A stretch of 49,582 bases of DNA from Streptomyces sp. MBT65 (GTDB lineage: Bacteria > Actinomycetota > Actinomycetes > Streptomycetales > Streptomycetaceae): assembly GCF_016612545.1 (NCBI RefSeq), contig NZ_JAENRY010000021.1, positions 1 to 49,582 of the forward strand, given 5' to 3'. The position numbers were made by a program, and so were the translations under genes. Below the pieces are notes generated by a model, which was not told the DNA's origin, did no database searches, and saw nothing but the letters and a program-made list of their open reading frames with translations. Positions 39,183 to 48,733 of the stretch are shown here, in pieces. The stretch's first letter is position 1; each line of letters opens with the position of its first letter.

Positions 39183-40268
39183 ATGGACGAGGCTCGCACG
39201 GCACCGCAGAGTGGTGCCATGGAGACCTTCGAGAGCCTCGTCCGCGCCGAGTTCGCCCCGAAGAACACCTACCTCAACACCGCGAGCACCGGCCTCCTCC
39301 CGACCCGCACCGTCACCGCGATGCACACCGCCGTCGAGGCCGCCGCGGTCGGCACACCGACCGACATGTTCGACGACGTCGAGGCCTCCCGCGCCGCCTT
39401 CGCCCGCCTCACCCGGGTGCCGGTCGACCGGGTGGCGGCCGGGGCGTCGGTCGCCGTCTACAGCGGACTGATCGCCTCCGCGCTGCCTCCCGGCGCCGAA
39501 GTCCTCACCGCCGAGGCCGACTTCAGCTCCGTGGTGAACCCCTTCCACATGCGCGCCGACCTCAAGGTGCGCAGTGTCCCGCTGGAGCGGATCGCCGAGT
39601 CGGTACGCCCCGGCACCGCGCTCGTCGCGGTCAGCGCCGCCCAGTCGGCCGACGGCCGCATCGCCGACCTGCCCGCGCTCCGGGCGGCCGCGGCCGAACA
39701 CGGGGCGCGTACGTACGTCGACGCGTCACAGGCGGTCGGCTGGTTCGACCTCGACGCGGACGCCTACGACTATGTGGCCGCCGTCGGCTTCAAGTGGCTC
39801 TTCTCCCCGCGCGGGGTCGCCTTCCTGGTCACACCTCAGGACCTCGGCGGCCTCACCCCGATCTTCGCCGGCTGGGTCGCGGGCGAGGCACCCTGGGACA
39901 GCTGCTACGGCCCGGTCGCCGAACTCGCCCACTCCGCCCGCCGGTTCGACGAGAGCCCGGCACTCTTCTCCTACGCCGGGGCCCGCAACTCCCTCGCGTT
40001 GCTGGAGGAGTTGGGCGTCGACGCCGTACGGGCGCACGACCTCGGCCTGGCGGACCGCTTCCGTGCGGGCCTCGACACCCTCGGGCATCAGCCCGTCGCG
40101 TCCCCGGGCTCACCGATCGTGTCGGTGCCCGGACTCGGGCGGCGGCAGGGGGAGTTGAGCGCGGCCGGAGTCGAGGTCTCCGACCGCGCCGGGAACCTGC
40201 GCGCCGCCTTCCACCTGTACAACACCCCGCAGGACGTCGACCGGCTCCTGGACGTGCTGGCCGGCTGA
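39183..40268 (+). CDS. Class V aminotransferase family protein
   Basis: This 361-residue PLP enzyme has YVDASQAVGWFDLDADAYDYV and VGFKWLFSPRG, where Lys204 binds PLP and the Asp in VDAS faces the cofactor. It belongs to the NifS/cysteine desulphurase-like fold, close to selenocysteine lyase and related enzymes. The active Cys of desulphurases is not obvious. The start is uncertain: an in-frame ATG at 39219 would begin at METFESLVRAEF, and neither has a strong site. It is convergent with ectD, with a 16-base gap. Confidence 0.82.
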   Translation: MDEARTAPQSGAMETFESLVRAEFAPKNTYLNTASTGLLPTRTVTAMHTAVEAAAVGTPTDMFDDVEASRAAFARLTRVPVDRVAAGASVAVYSGLIASALPPGAEVLTAEADFSSVVNPFHMRADLKVRSVPLERIAESVRPGTALVAVSAAQSADGRIADLPALRAAAAEHGARTYVDASQAVGWFDLDADAYDYVAAVGFKWLFSPRGVAFLVTPQDLGGLTPIFAGWVAGEAPWDSCYGPVAELAHSARRFDESPALFSYAGARNSLALLEELGVDAVRAHDLGLADRFRAGLDTLGHQPVASPGSPIVSVPGLGRRQGELSAAGVEVSDRAGNLRAAFHLYNTPQDVDRLLDVLAG

Positions 40269-40284
40269 GGCCGGAAGGGGCGGG

Positions 40285-41184
40285 TCACCGCACCGGGGTG
40301 AAGTCCCTCGCCCCGATGAACGCCGGCCGTCGTACCGGCGCCGCGAACGGCTCGACCGCCGTGTTCTCCACGCTGTTGAACACGATGAAGACGTTGCTGC
40401 GCGGGAACGGGGTGATGTTGTCACCGGAGCCGTGCATGCAGTTGCAGTCGAACCAGGTCGCCGAACCGGCCCTGCCCGTGAACAACTTGATGCCGTACGC
40501 GGAGGCCATGTCGGTCAGCGCCTCGTCGGACGGGGTGCCCGCGTCCTGCATCTGGAGCGACCGGCGGTAGTTGTCCTCGGGGGTCGCGCCCGCGCAGCCG
40601 AGGAACGTGCGGTGCGAGCCCGGCATGATCATGAGGCCGCCGTTGGTGTCGTGGTTCTCGGTGAGCGCGATCGACACGGACACGGTGCGCATGTTCGGCA
40701 GACCGTCCTCGGCGTGCCAGGTCTCGAAGTCCGAGTGCCAGTAGAAGCCGCTCGCGCCGAAGCCGGGCTTCACGTTGATCCGGGACTGGTGGACGTACAC
40801 GTCCGAGCCGAGGATCTGCCGGGCCCGCCCGACGACCCGCTCGTCCCGCACGAGCCGCGCGAACACCTCGCTGATCCGGTGCACCTCGAAGACGGAGCGG
40901 ATCTCCTTCGACTGCGGCTCGACGATCGACCGCTCGTCGGCCCGGATCGCGGGGTCGGCGACAAGACGCTCCAACTCCCGCCGGTAGACGTCGACTTCGG
41001 CGTCGGGCAGGAGGTCCTGCATGGACAGGAAGCCGTCGCGCTCGAAGGACTGGAGGTCGGCCCGCGGGATCGGTCCCGGGGTGTCGGGGGAGCCCCAGAC
41101 GACGGGGTCCTTGCGCGGGACGGACACCTCGGTGGTGCCGCGGCTGGGGTACAGATCGGTGACGCTGGTGACGGTGGTCGTCAT
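40285..41184 (-). CDS. ectD: Ectoine hydroxylase
   Basis: This 299-residue non-haem iron enzyme hydroxylates ectoine to 5-hydroxyectoine using 2-oxoglutarate and oxygen. The iron ligands are His150 and Asp152 in FYWHSDFETW and His251 in CNCMHGSG, with the PRSNVFIVFNSVEN end that follows. It is the last gene of the ect operon, 5 bases after ectC. AGGAGG stands 10 bases before the ATG at 41184. Confidence 0.96.
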   Translation of the reverse strand: MTTTVTSVTDLYPSRGTTEVSVPRKDPVVWGSPDTPGPIPRADLQSFERDGFLSMQDLLPDAEVDVYRRELERLVADPAIRADERSIVEPQSKEIRSVFEVHRISEVFARLVRDERVVGRARQILGSDVYVHQSRINVKPGFGASGFYWHSDFETWHAEDGLPNMRTVSVSIALTENHDTNGGLMIMPGSHRTFLGCAGATPEDNYRRSLQMQDAGTPSDEALTDMASAYGIKLFTGRAGSATWFDCNCMHGSGDNITPFPRSNVFIVFNSVENTAVEPFAAPVRRPAFIGARDFTPVR

Positions 41185-41189
41185 GCTCG

Positions 41190-41594
41190 TCACACCTCCT
41201 CGGGCTCGGTCAGCAGCGGATATACGCCGTTCTCGTCGTGGTCCTCCCGTCCGGTGACGGGCGGGTTGAAGACACAGATGCAGCGGAAGTCCTCCTTGAT
41301 CCGCATCGTGTGCCGCTCGTGCCCGTCGAGGAGGTACATGGTCCCGGGCGTGATCGTGTACGTCATCCCGGTCTCGTTGTCGGTGAGTTCGGCCTCGCCC
41401 TCGACACAGACGACGGCCTCGATGTGGTTCGCGTACCACATCGACGTCTCGGTCCCCGCGTACAGGACGGTCTCGTGGACCGAGAAGCCGACCCGCTCCT
41501 TGGCGAGGACGATGCGCTTGCTCTCCCAGGTGCCGGACGCGGCCTTGATGTGCCGGTCGGTGCCTTCGAGTTCCTTGAACGAACGGACAATCAC
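41190..41594 (-). CDS. ectC: L-ectoine synthase
   Basis: This 134-residue cupin cyclises N-gamma-acetyl-L-2,4-diaminobutyrate to ectoine. Diagnostic stretches are [32 protein letters not shown] and [17 protein letters not shown], with the cupin metal ligands. It lies between ectB and ectD and is read with them. Confidence 0.97.
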   Translation of the reverse strand: MIVRSFKELEGTDRHIKAASGTWESKRIVLAKERVGFSVHETVLYAGTETSMWYANHIEAVVCVEGEAELTDNETGMTYTITPGTMYLLDGHERHTMRIKEDFRCICVFNPPVTGREDHDENGVYPLLTEPEEV

Positions 41595-41648
41595 GGTGGG
41601 GTGACGCCTCCTTGACGTGGTGTCAGATGGTCGGGCCGGTCGGGTTGT

Positions 41649-42920
41649 TCAGACGGTTTCCCGTACGGCGCGGGCGAGGATGCTGAGGCCCTCGTCCAGT
41701 TCCTCGGGGGTGATGGTCAGCGCGGGGAGCAGTTTCACGACCTCGCCCTGCGGGCCCGACGTCTCGACGAGCAGGCCGAGTTCGAAGGCGCGGGCGCAGA
41801 TCCGTCCGGCGCGCTCGGGGTCCTTGAACTCGATGCCCCAGACCAGTCCGCGGCCCCGGTACTCCTTGATGTCGGCGAGGTTCTCCTCGGTGATGGAGAT
41901 CAGCCCCTGCTCGACCTGCTCACCGCGCGTCCGGGTCTGCTTCTCCATCGCGGAGCCGTCCGACCAGTACGTCTCCAGGGCGGCGGTGGCGGTGACGAAC
42001 GCCGGGTTGTTGCCGCGGAAGGTGCCGTTGTGCTCGCCCGGCTCCCAGATGTCCAGCTCGGGCCTGAACAGGCACAGCGACATGGGAAGGCCGTAGCCGC
42101 TGATGGACTTGGACACGGTGACGATGTCGGGCACGATCCCCGACTCCTCGAAGGAGAAGAACGCGCCGGTGCGCCCGCAGCCCATCTGGATGTCGTCGAC
42201 GATGAGCAGCATGTCCTGGCGTTCGCACAACTCGGCGAGCGCGCGCAGCCATTCGGGGCGGGCGGCGTTGATGCCGCCCTCGCCCTGCACGGTCTCGACG
42301 ATCACCGCGGCGGGCTTGTTGAGGCCGGAGCCCTGGTCCTCCAACAGCCGCTCGAACCACAGGAAGTCGGGGACCTGGCCGTCGAAGTAGTTGTCGAACG
42401 GCATCGGCGTGCCGTGCACCAGCGGGATGCCGGCACCGGCCCGCTTGAAGGCGTTGCCGGTCACGGCGAGCGAGCCGAGCGACATGCCGTGGAAGGCGTT
42501 GGTGAAGGAGACGATCGCTTCCCGCCCCTTCACCTTCCGCGCCAACTTCAGCGCGGATTCGACGGCGTTGGTGCCGGTCGGGCCCGGGAACATCACCTTG
42601 TACGGCAGGTCGCGGGGCCGCAGCACCAGATCCTGGAAGGTCTCCAGGAACGCGCGCTTGGCGCTGGTCGACATGTCGAGCCCGTGGGTGACGCCGTCGC
42701 GCTCCAGGTAGTCGATCAACGCCCGTTTCAGGACAGGGTTGTTGTGCCCGTAGTTGAGCGAGCCGGCGCCCGCGAAGAAGTCGAGGTAGGCGTGGCCGTC
42801 CTCGTCGTACATACGGCTGCCCCGGGCCCGGTCGAAGACGGTGGGCCAGCCGCGGCAGTAGCTGCGGACCTCGGACTCCAGGGTCTCGAAGACGCTGAGA
42901 TCGGGCTGGGTGATGGTCAC
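41649..42920 (-). CDS. ectB: Diaminobutyrate-2-oxoglutarate aminotransferase
   Basis: This 423-residue class III PLP enzyme converts aspartate-4-semialdehyde and glutamate to L-2,4-diaminobutyrate. Lys271 in TVSKSISGYGLP binds PLP, and FPGPTGTNAVESALKLARK and DDIQMGCGRTG are family motifs. It is the second gene of the operon. There are 46 bases between ectA's end and this start. Confidence 0.97.
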   Translation of the reverse strand: MTITQPDLSVFETLESEVRSYCRGWPTVFDRARGSRMYDEDGHAYLDFFAGAGSLNYGHNNPVLKRALIDYLERDGVTHGLDMSTSAKRAFLETFQDLVLRPRDLPYKVMFPGPTGTNAVESALKLARKVKGREAIVSFTNAFHGMSLGSLAVTGNAFKRAGAGIPLVHGTPMPFDNYFDGQVPDFLWFERLLEDQGSGLNKPAAVIVETVQGEGGINAARPEWLRALAELCERQDMLLIVDDIQMGCGRTGAFFSFEESGIVPDIVTVSKSISGYGLPMSLCLFRPELDIWEPGEHNGTFRGNNPAFVTATAALETYWSDGSAMEKQTRTRGEQVEQGLISITEENLADIKEYRGRGLVWGIEFKDPERAGRICARAFELGLLVETSGPQGEVVKLLPALTITPEELDEGLSILARAVRETV

Positions 42921-42966
42921 GCGAATCGCTCCTCGGTGGGGGGTGGGGTTCTCGGCGGCCGGGGTC

Positions 42967-43485
42967 TCAGCGACTCAACGGGCCGATCCGGTACAGCACT
43001 TCGGGGTCGTGCGGTCCGTCCGGGAAGTCACCGGCCTCGAACAGGACCGTGCGCTCGACGGTGGCGCCGTGCCGTTCGGCGTACGACGTGAAGAGGCGCT
43101 CGGAGGCGGTGTTGCCGGGCGAGATCGTGGTCTCGATCGCGGTCACCCCGTACGCGGCGGCGACCCGCTCGGTGAGTCCGTCGAGCAGTCGGGCGGCCAG
43201 CCCGCGGCCGCGCTGCGCGGCGTCGACGGCCACCTGCCACACGAGCAGGGTGCCCGGCCGGTCCGGCGGCACGTACCCGGTGACGAAGCCGACCGGTTCC
43301 CCGCGCTCGTCCCGTACGACCGCCGACGTACCGGCGAAGTCCCGGCACCACAGCAGATAGCTGTACGACGAGTTCAGGTCGAGGACGTCCGAGTTCTTGG
43401 CAATACGCCAGAGCGCGGCGCCGTCGGCCATTGTGGGGCGGTCGATGTGCAGGTCTGCGTACAGGTCGGCTTGGGTGGCAGTCAT
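42967..43485 (-). CDS. ectA: L-2,4-diaminobutyrate acetyltransferase
   Basis: This 172-residue GNAT enzyme makes N-gamma-acetyl-diaminobutyrate. Motifs are LLWCRDFAGTS, VAVDAAQRGRGLAARLLDGL (acetyl-CoA loop) and TTISPGNTASERLF. The ATG at 43485 follows TAAATTCAATTCGC on the minus strand, so the message may be near-leaderless. A 24 bp perfect dyad covers this region. It is the first gene of ectABCD. Confidence 0.95.
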   Translation of the reverse strand: MTATQADLYADLHIDRPTMADGAALWRIAKNSDVLDLNSSYSYLLWCRDFAGTSAVVRDERGEPVGFVTGYVPPDRPGTLLVWQVAVDAAQRGRGLAARLLDGLTERVAAAYGVTAIETTISPGNTASERLFTSYAERHGATVERTVLFEAGDFPDGPHDPEVLYRIGPLSR

Positions 43486-43490
43486 GCGAA

Positions 43491-43514
43491 TTGAATTTAG
43501 CGAGGGAAATTCAA
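43491..43514. promoter_or_regulatory. Perfect dyad immediately upstream of ectA
   Basis: TTGAATTT, eight other bases, then AAATTCAA make a perfect 8+8 dyad, 5 bases before the ectA start codon. It is very AT-rich for this DNA and overlaps the likely -10 (TAAATT on the minus strand), so a bound repressor would block the promoter. The arm form is typical of MarR-type operators. Confidence 0.55.
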
Positions 43515-43633
43515 AATTGCATGGAGGGATGGGGTTACGTCTGAGGCGGTGCTGTGTTATCACGCGTGCATGTGCGTGAGGTATGAACCGGTTTGACCCG
43601 CAGGTAAGCCGTAAATCGGACGACCTGTGTAAC

Positions 43634-43653
43634 GGGTCACAAGCATGTGACCC
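43634..43653. promoter_or_regulatory. GGGTCAC/GTGACCC dyad in the ect control region
   Basis: GGGTCAC-AAGCAT-GTGACCC is a perfect 7+7 dyad. It also fits, loosely, the two-half-site spacing of GlnR boxes (GTNAC then six bases). GlnR control of ectABCD has been described in Streptomyces coelicolor; whether this is that site is inference. The rest of the 290-base gap (43486-43775) shows no other gene. Confidence 0.5.
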
Positions 43654-43775
43654 TCACGAGATCTACGCGAATTGTTTGCGTTTGGTCGCGCTGAAAGCGG
43701 GCAGGAGAGAATGGGAAGCTGCCCGTGAAAGTGGCGGTGAATTCGGCGATTGAATTCCCTGGAATTACATCAGGA

Positions 43776-44840
43776 TCAGGCGTCGGTAATGCTGTGGGTG
43801 CTTTCCATCGCCGCGCCCAGTGCCGCCAGGCAGCGCTGCACCACGGTTACGGTCGCATCGACCCCGTAGTGGTTGACCCGGATCATCTCCTTGGCCAGGG
43901 CACCGCCTCCCGCCACCAGCGGCAGGGTGGGGTCCGACGCCAGGGCCCTCGCCACCAGCTCCGACGCGATGGTGCCCGGCGGTGTCCTGAGGGTCGTAGC
44001 GACCGGGGCTGCTTCGGACGCGTCGTGGACGTACGGCTCCAGGCCGCCGCCCAGGGCCAGTGCGCCCGCCCGGGTCGCCGCGGCCGCGACCGCGTGGCGG
44101 CGCATCACCGTGTCCAGGCCCTCCGACTCGATCCGCTCCACGCACGCCTCCAGAGCGAGCATCTCCAACTGGGCCGGTGCGTGCGGCAGCGCCTTGCGGC
44201 CGGCGTCGGTCCAGCGGTCCTTCCAGTCGAGGAGGGAGAGGTACGAGCGGCGCGGGGCCCCGGGGTTCGAGGTCATGCGGGTCCAGGCCCGTGCGCTCAC
44301 CGACACCGCCGATACGCCCGCCGGGCCGCCCATCGCCTTCTGCGCGCCGATCACGCACAGGTCGACACCCCACGCGTCCGGCAGCACCGGCTCCGCGCCG
44401 ATGGAGGCCACCGCGTCCAGGTAGAAGAGCGCGCCGTGCGCACGCACGACCTCGCCGATCTCCGCGACCGGGTTCGTGTTGCCGGTCGCCGCCTCCGCGT
44501 GGACGAGGGACACGAAGTCGATCTCCGGGCGCGCCTCGAAGGCCGCTCGGATCCGGTCCGCCGTCACCGCCGTGTGGAACGGGACCGCCAGGTCGATCAC
44601 CTCGGCGCCGCAGTCGCGCAGCCAGTCCCCGAAGGTCTGCCCGTAGGGGCCGGTGATCACGTTCAGCGCGACCGTGCCCGGCCCCGCCGTCGAACGGATC
44701 GCGCCCTCCAGCGGCAGCAACGCCTCGCCCTGCATGATCACGACATCCTGTTCGGTGTCGAGCAGCCGAGCCACCCGGTCCTCGATCGCGGCGAAGTGCA
44801 CGGCGCTCAGCGGGGCCAGGTCGAGGAAGGGGTGCGTCAC
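43776..44840 (-). CDS. Class V aminotransferase (alanine-glyoxylate/serine-pyruvate type)
   Basis: This 354-residue PLP enzyme has ALLPLEGAIRSTAGPGTVALN, HAEAATGNTNPVAEIGEVVRA, YLDAVASIGAEP (Asp142) and CVIGAQKAMGGPAGVS with Lys168. These are the marks of the alanine-glyoxylate/serine-pyruvate transaminase group. It is divergent from the amino acid ABC transporter at 45016, suggesting a shared substrate, perhaps an imported amino acid. A second class V aminotransferase lies at 39183. Confidence 0.9.
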   Translation of the reverse strand: MTHPFLDLAPLSAVHFAAIEDRVARLLDTEQDVVIMQGEALLPLEGAIRSTAGPGTVALNVITGPYGQTFGDWLRDCGAEVIDLAVPFHTAVTADRIRAAFEARPEIDFVSLVHAEAATGNTNPVAEIGEVVRAHGALFYLDAVASIGAEPVLPDAWGVDLCVIGAQKAMGGPAGVSAVSVSARAWTRMTSNPGAPRRSYLSLLDWKDRWTDAGRKALPHAPAQLEMLALEACVERIESEGLDTVMRRHAVAAAATRAGALALGGGLEPYVHDASEAAPVATTLRTPPGTIASELVARALASDPTLPLVAGGGALAKEMIRVNHYGVDATVTVVQRCLAALGAAMESTHSITDA

Positions 44841-44973
44841 GGCGGTGCTCTTTCACTCGCGGGGGTCGATGGGAATGAGGGTAACCGGCGCCCCTGGGCC
44901 CCTCCGACCGGCGACTTCTTAGCCCGTACGGCCCCCTCGCCGACACCTCACCACGAGCGGGCCGCCCCGCTCC

Positions 44974-44987
44974 TCCGAATAATCGGA
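44974..44987. promoter_or_regulatory. Dyad between the divergent aminotransferase and ABC genes
   Basis: TCCGA-ATAA-TCGGA is a perfect 5+5 dyad 29 bases before the binding-protein start. It is a candidate operator for both divergent transcripts. Confidence 0.4.
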
Positions 44988-45015
44988 AGCCACAGTTCCG
45001 TCACAGGAGGCCTCC

Positions 45016-45867
45016 GTGAACACGCTCCTCGGCCGCCGGGCCCGCACCCTGGCCGCCACCACCGCGACGGCCGCACTCGTCCTCGTGGCCGGCTGTACGT
45101 CGAGCGACAGCGGGGGCAGCGGTTCGAAGACCGCCGCCGGCGGCGTCGAACTCGTCAAGGCGGGTCGGCTCACCACCTGCACGCACCTCCCGTACCCGCC
45201 CTTCCAGTCCGAGATCGACGGCAAGGTGCAGGGCTTCGACGTCTCCCTCATCGACCTGGTCGCCAAGAACCTCGGTGTGAAGCAGACGATCCTCGACACC
45301 CCGTTCGAGAACTTCAAGACCGGCGCCTTCCTCAACGCCGACGAGTGCGACCTGGCCGCCGCCGGCATGACCATCACCGCCGAGCGCAAGAAGAACGTCG
45401 ACTTCTCCGATCCGTACTTCGACGCCACCCAGGCCGTCCTCGTCGACAAGAAGAGCGGGATCACCTCCCTCGCCGACGTGAAGGCCAAGGGCAGGAAGCT
45501 CGGCGCGCAGGCGCAGACCACCGGCGAGGACTACGCGAAGAGCAAGGGCTTCGACCCCGTCTCCTTCGAGTCCTCCGACGCCGTCCTCAACGGCCTGCGC
45601 ACCGGCCAGGTCCAGGCCGTCATCATCGACTACCCCGTCGTACAGGGCTGGCTGAAGACCAAGGCCAACGCCGACGCCTTCGAGGTCGTCGACAACCTCA
45701 ACACCGGTGAGCAGTACGGCTTCACGGTCAAGAAGGGCAACACGAAACTGCTCGCCGCCATCAACAAGGCCATCAAGGACGCGAAGGCGGACGGGACGTA
45801 CAAGAAGCTGTACGAGAAGTGGATCGGCCCGTACGACGCCTCGGCCGCCTCGCCCTCGGCCTCATGA
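45016..45867 (+). CDS. Polar amino acid ABC transporter substrate-binding lipoprotein
   Basis: This 283-residue protein starts at a GTG behind CAGGAGG and has a lipoprotein signal with lipobox VAGCTSS. The mature part has [40 protein letters not shown] and [15 protein letters not shown], typical of family 3 binding proteins for polar amino acids. Two extra Cys residues (CTHLPY and DECDL) may form a disulphide. Its stop overlaps the permease start (ATGA). Confidence 0.93.
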   Translation: MNTLLGRRARTLAATTATAALVLVAGCTSSDSGGSGSKTAAGGVELVKAGRLTTCTHLPYPPFQSEIDGKVQGFDVSLIDLVAKNLGVKQTILDTPFENFKTGAFLNADECDLAAAGMTITAERKKNVDFSDPYFDATQAVLVDKKSGITSLADVKAKGRKLGAQAQTTGEDYAKSKGFDPVSFESSDAVLNGLRTGQVQAVIIDYPVVQGWLKTKANADAFEVVDNLNTGEQYGFTVKKGNTKLLAAINKAIKDAKADGTYKKLYEKWIGPYDASAASPSAS

Positions 45868-46691
45868 CCGACCTGCAACTCCAGCCGCGGGCAAATGGCC
45901 TGACGCGCCGTCAACGACGCAGGCTGTCCAGGGGAGTTCAGTACGCCGTGTTCCTCGGCGCGGTGACCGCCTTCGCGGTCACCGCCGACTGGGGGCGCCT
46001 GAAGAACCAGTTCGCGCAGTGGAGCATCGCCAAACAGATGTTCCCCGACGTCATCACGCTGGCGCTGAAGAACACGGTGCTCTACACCCTCTCCGGCTTC
46101 GTCTTCGGGCTGGTCCTCGGCATGGTCGTCGCGCTGATGCGGCTGTCGTCGGTCGGGCCGTACCGCTGGCTCGCCGGGATCTACATCGAGATCTTCCGGG
46201 GACTGCCCGCCCTGCTGATCTTCATCTTCGTCGGCGTCGCCGTGCCGCTCGCCTTCCCGGGCACGGAGATCATCGGCGGTACCTACGGCAAGGTCGCCCT
46301 CGCGCTCGGCCTGGTGTCGGCCGCGTACATGGCGGAGACGATCCGCGCGGGCATCCAGGCGGTGCCCAAGGGGCAGTTGGAGGCGGCCCGTTCGCTCGGG
46401 TTCTCGCAGGCGCGGGCCATGGTGTCGATCGTCGTCCCGCAGGCGTTCCGGATCATCCTGCCGCCGCTGACCAACGAACTCGTCCTCCTCTTCAAGGACT
46501 CCTCGCTGGTCCTGTTCCTCGGCGTCACCCTGGAGGAACGCGAACTGTCCAAATACGGAAGGGACTTGGCCAGTACGACGGCCAACTCCACGCCGATCCT
46601 GGTGGCGGGCCTGTGCTATCTGCTGGTCACCATCCCGCTGAGCTTCGTGGTGCGCCGCATGGAGACGAAGACCGGGGAGGCCGTGCGATGA
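45864..46691 (+). CDS. Polar amino acid ABC transporter permease (HisMQ/GlnP type)
   Basis: This 275-residue membrane protein has an Arg-rich cytoplasmic start and about five hydrophobic segments. [15 protein letters not shown] and the EAA-like loop [21 protein letters not shown] mark the family. It is the only permease in the operon, so it likely works as a homodimer. It is coupled to genes on both sides by ATGA overlaps. Confidence 0.93.
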   Translation: MTDLQLQPRANGLTRRQRRRLSRGVQYAVFLGAVTAFAVTADWGRLKNQFAQWSIAKQMFPDVITLALKNTVLYTLSGFVFGLVLGMVVALMRLSSVGPYRWLAGIYIEIFRGLPALLIFIFVGVAVPLAFPGTEIIGGTYGKVALALGLVSAAYMAETIRAGIQAVPKGQLEAARSLGFSQARAMVSIVVPQAFRIILPPLTNELVLLFKDSSLVLFLGVTLEERELSKYGRDLASTTANSTPILVAGLCYLLVTIPLSFVVRRMETKTGEAVR

Positions 46692-47476
46692 GTGTCCCGT
46701 CCGGGAGTCCCGAGATCGAAGTCCGGGGCCTGCACAAGTCGTTCGGCACGAACGAGGTGCTGCGCGGCATCGACCTGGAGATCGGACAGGGGGAGGTGGT
46801 GTGCGTCATCGGGCCGTCCGGCTCCGGCAAGTCGACGCTGTTGCGCTGTGTGAACCTGCTCGAAGAACCCACCCAGGGGCGGGTGTTCGTCGGCGGAACC
46901 GAGGTCACCGACCCCGATGTCGACATCGACGCCGTGCGTCGCCGTATCGGCATGGTCTTCCAGCAGTTCAACCTCTTCCCGCACCTGTCCGTCACCGAGA
47001 ACCTCACCCTCCCGCAACGCCGGGTCCTGCGCCGCGACAAGGCGGAGGCGGCGAAGGTGGCCGCCGAGAACCTGCGCCGCGTCGGCCTGTCGGAGAAGGC
47101 CGACGCCTACCCCGCCTCCCTCTCCGGCGGCCAGCAGCAACGCGTCGCGATCGCCCGGGCGTTGGCGATGGACCCCGAGGTCATGCTCTTCGACGAACCG
47201 ACCTCGGCGCTCGACCCGGAGCTGGTGGGGGACGTGCTCGCGGTGATGCGGATGCTCGCGAACGAGGGCATGACGATGATGGTCGTCACCCATGAGATGA
47301 CGTTCGCACGCGAGGTGGCGGACCGGGTGGTGTTCATGGACGGTGGCGTGATCGTCGAGGACGGCACTCCGGACCGGGTCATCGCCAACCCCGCGCACGA
47401 ACGGACCCGCCACTTCCTGTCCCGCCTGCTGGACCCGGCGATGGCCGAGGTGCAGGACGAGGACAGCGCCCCTTGA
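46688..47476 (+). CDS. Polar amino acid ABC transporter ATP-binding protein
   Basis: This 262-residue ATPase has Walker [10 protein letters not shown] (residues 42-50), Q-loop [13 protein letters not shown], signature [15 protein letters not shown], Walker [15 protein letters not shown] and the switch His in VVTHEMTFA. It is a GlnQ/HisP-type subunit. The start overlaps the permease stop. It completes a three-gene uptake operon. Confidence 0.95.
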   Translation: MSVPSGSPEIEVRGLHKSFGTNEVLRGIDLEIGQGEVVCVIGPSGSGKSTLLRCVNLLEEPTQGRVFVGGTEVTDPDVDIDAVRRRIGMVFQQFNLFPHLSVTENLTLPQRRVLRRDKAEAAKVAAENLRRVGLSEKADAYPASLSGGQQQRVAIARALAMDPEVMLFDEPTSALDPELVGDVLAVMRMLANEGMTMMVVTHEMTFAREVADRVVFMDGGVIVEDGTPDRVIANPAHERTRHFLSRLLDPAMAEVQDEDSAP

Positions 47477-47497
47477 GGGGACCCGCACTCGACGAAC

Positions 47498-47503
47498 TAT
47501 CGT
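47498..47503 (+). promoter_or_regulatory. Probable -10 box of the amidohydrolase gene
   Basis: TATCGT ends 7 bases before the ATG at 47511, with TTGAGG at 47473-47478 upstream (19-base spacing). This predicts a leaderless message of its own. Confidence 0.4.
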
Positions 47504-47510
47504 GCGTCCC

Positions 47511-48602
47511 ATGAGCGATCAAGCCGTGCTGCACGTAAAGGGCCGGGTCCTTGTGGGACCGGAGGACATCCGCGACGAACTCTGGGTGATCGACGGCCGC
47601 ATCTCCTACGACCGTCCCGTCGACGCCCGCGACATCCGTACGGTCGACGGGTGGGCGCTCCCCGGCCTGGTCGACGCCCACTGCCACGTCGGCCTCGGCA
47701 CCCACGGCCCCGTCGACGCGGAGACCGCCGAGAAGCAGGCGCTCACCGACCGCGGGGCCGGGACCCTGCTGCTGCGTGACGCCGGCTCGCCGTCGGACAC
47801 ACGCTGGATCGACGACCGCGAGGACCTCCCGAAGATCATCCGTGCCGGGAAGCACATCGCGCGCACCCGCCGGTACATCCGCGACTTCGCCCACGAGATC
47901 GAGCCCGACGAACTCGTCTCCTACGTCGGGCAGGAGGCCCAACGCGGCGACGGCTGGGTGAAGTTGGTCGGCGACTGGATCGACCGCGACCTCGGCGACC
48001 TGTCGGCCTGCTGGCCGCGTGACGCGGTGGAGGCGGCCATCGCCGAGGCCCACCGGCTCGGCGCGCGCGTCACCGCGCACTGCTTCGCCGAGGACGCGCT
48101 GCGCGACCTGGTCGAGGCGGGCATCGACTGCATCGAGCACGCCACCGGCCTCACCGAGGACCTCGTCCCGCTGTTCGCCTCGCGGGGCGTCGCGATCGTG
48201 CCGACCCTCGTGAACATCGCGACCTTCCCGCGCCTCGCCGCGGGCGGCGAGACCAAGTACCCGACCTGGTCCGCCCACATGCTCCGGCTCTACGACCGCC
48301 GCTACGACACCGTGCGCGCCGCCTACGACGCGGGCGTCCCGGTGTACGTCGGGACCGACGCGGGCGGGTCGTTGGCCCACGGCCTGGTCGCCGCCGAGGT
48401 CGCCGAACTCGTCACCGCCGGTATCCCGGCCGTAGAGGCGCTGTCGGCGACCGCGTGGGGCGCGCGGCGGTGGCTGGGGCGGCCGGGACTCGACGAGGGC
48501 GCGCCGGCGGACTTCGTCGTCTACGACTCGGATCCGCGCGCCGATGTGCGCGTGCTCGCGTCGCCGCGGCGGGTGGTGCTGAACGGGCTGGTGGTCGAAT
48601 AG
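47511..48602 (+). CDS. Amidohydrolase family protein (imidazolonepropionase/dipeptidase-like)
   Basis: This 363-residue metal-dependent hydrolase has the HxH motif in VDAHCHVGLG (near residue 60), later His residues in VTAHCFAEDALRDL and IDCIEHATGL, and the Asp in YVGTDAGGSLAHG. It ends with the small composite beta domain (DFVVYDSDPRADVRVLASP). The substrate, an amide or cyclic amide, is not decided. The start at 47511 (MSDQAVL) is preferred to a GTG at 47502 that overlaps the -10. Confidence 0.88.
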   Translation: MSDQAVLHVKGRVLVGPEDIRDELWVIDGRISYDRPVDARDIRTVDGWALPGLVDAHCHVGLGTHGPVDAETAEKQALTDRGAGTLLLRDAGSPSDTRWIDDREDLPKIIRAGKHIARTRRYIRDFAHEIEPDELVSYVGQEAQRGDGWVKLVGDWIDRDLGDLSACWPRDAVEAAIAEAHRLGARVTAHCFAEDALRDLVEAGIDCIEHATGLTEDLVPLFASRGVAIVPTLVNIATFPRLAAGGETKYPTWSAHMLRLYDRRYDTVRAAYDAGVPVYVGTDAGGSLAHGLVAAEVAELVTAGIPAVEALSATAWGARRWLGRPGLDEGAPADFVVYDSDPRADVRVLASPRRVVLNGLVVE

Positions 48603-48733
48603 TCGCCGGGCGATTCGAATACGTTCACGGAAAACCCACGATGGGGTGAAGTGACGCGGGATCGCTGACGGTTCACTCGTCGTGGGTAATTCTTACCGGG
48701 TCCCAAGCATGTCTCTTCTGGGGGTCCCACACC

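Noticed and set aside
43711..43732. CGGGCAG/CTGCCCG inverted repeat in the ect control region
   Set aside because: The loop is long and the arms are GC-rich, so it is weak evidence compared with the two perfect dyads.
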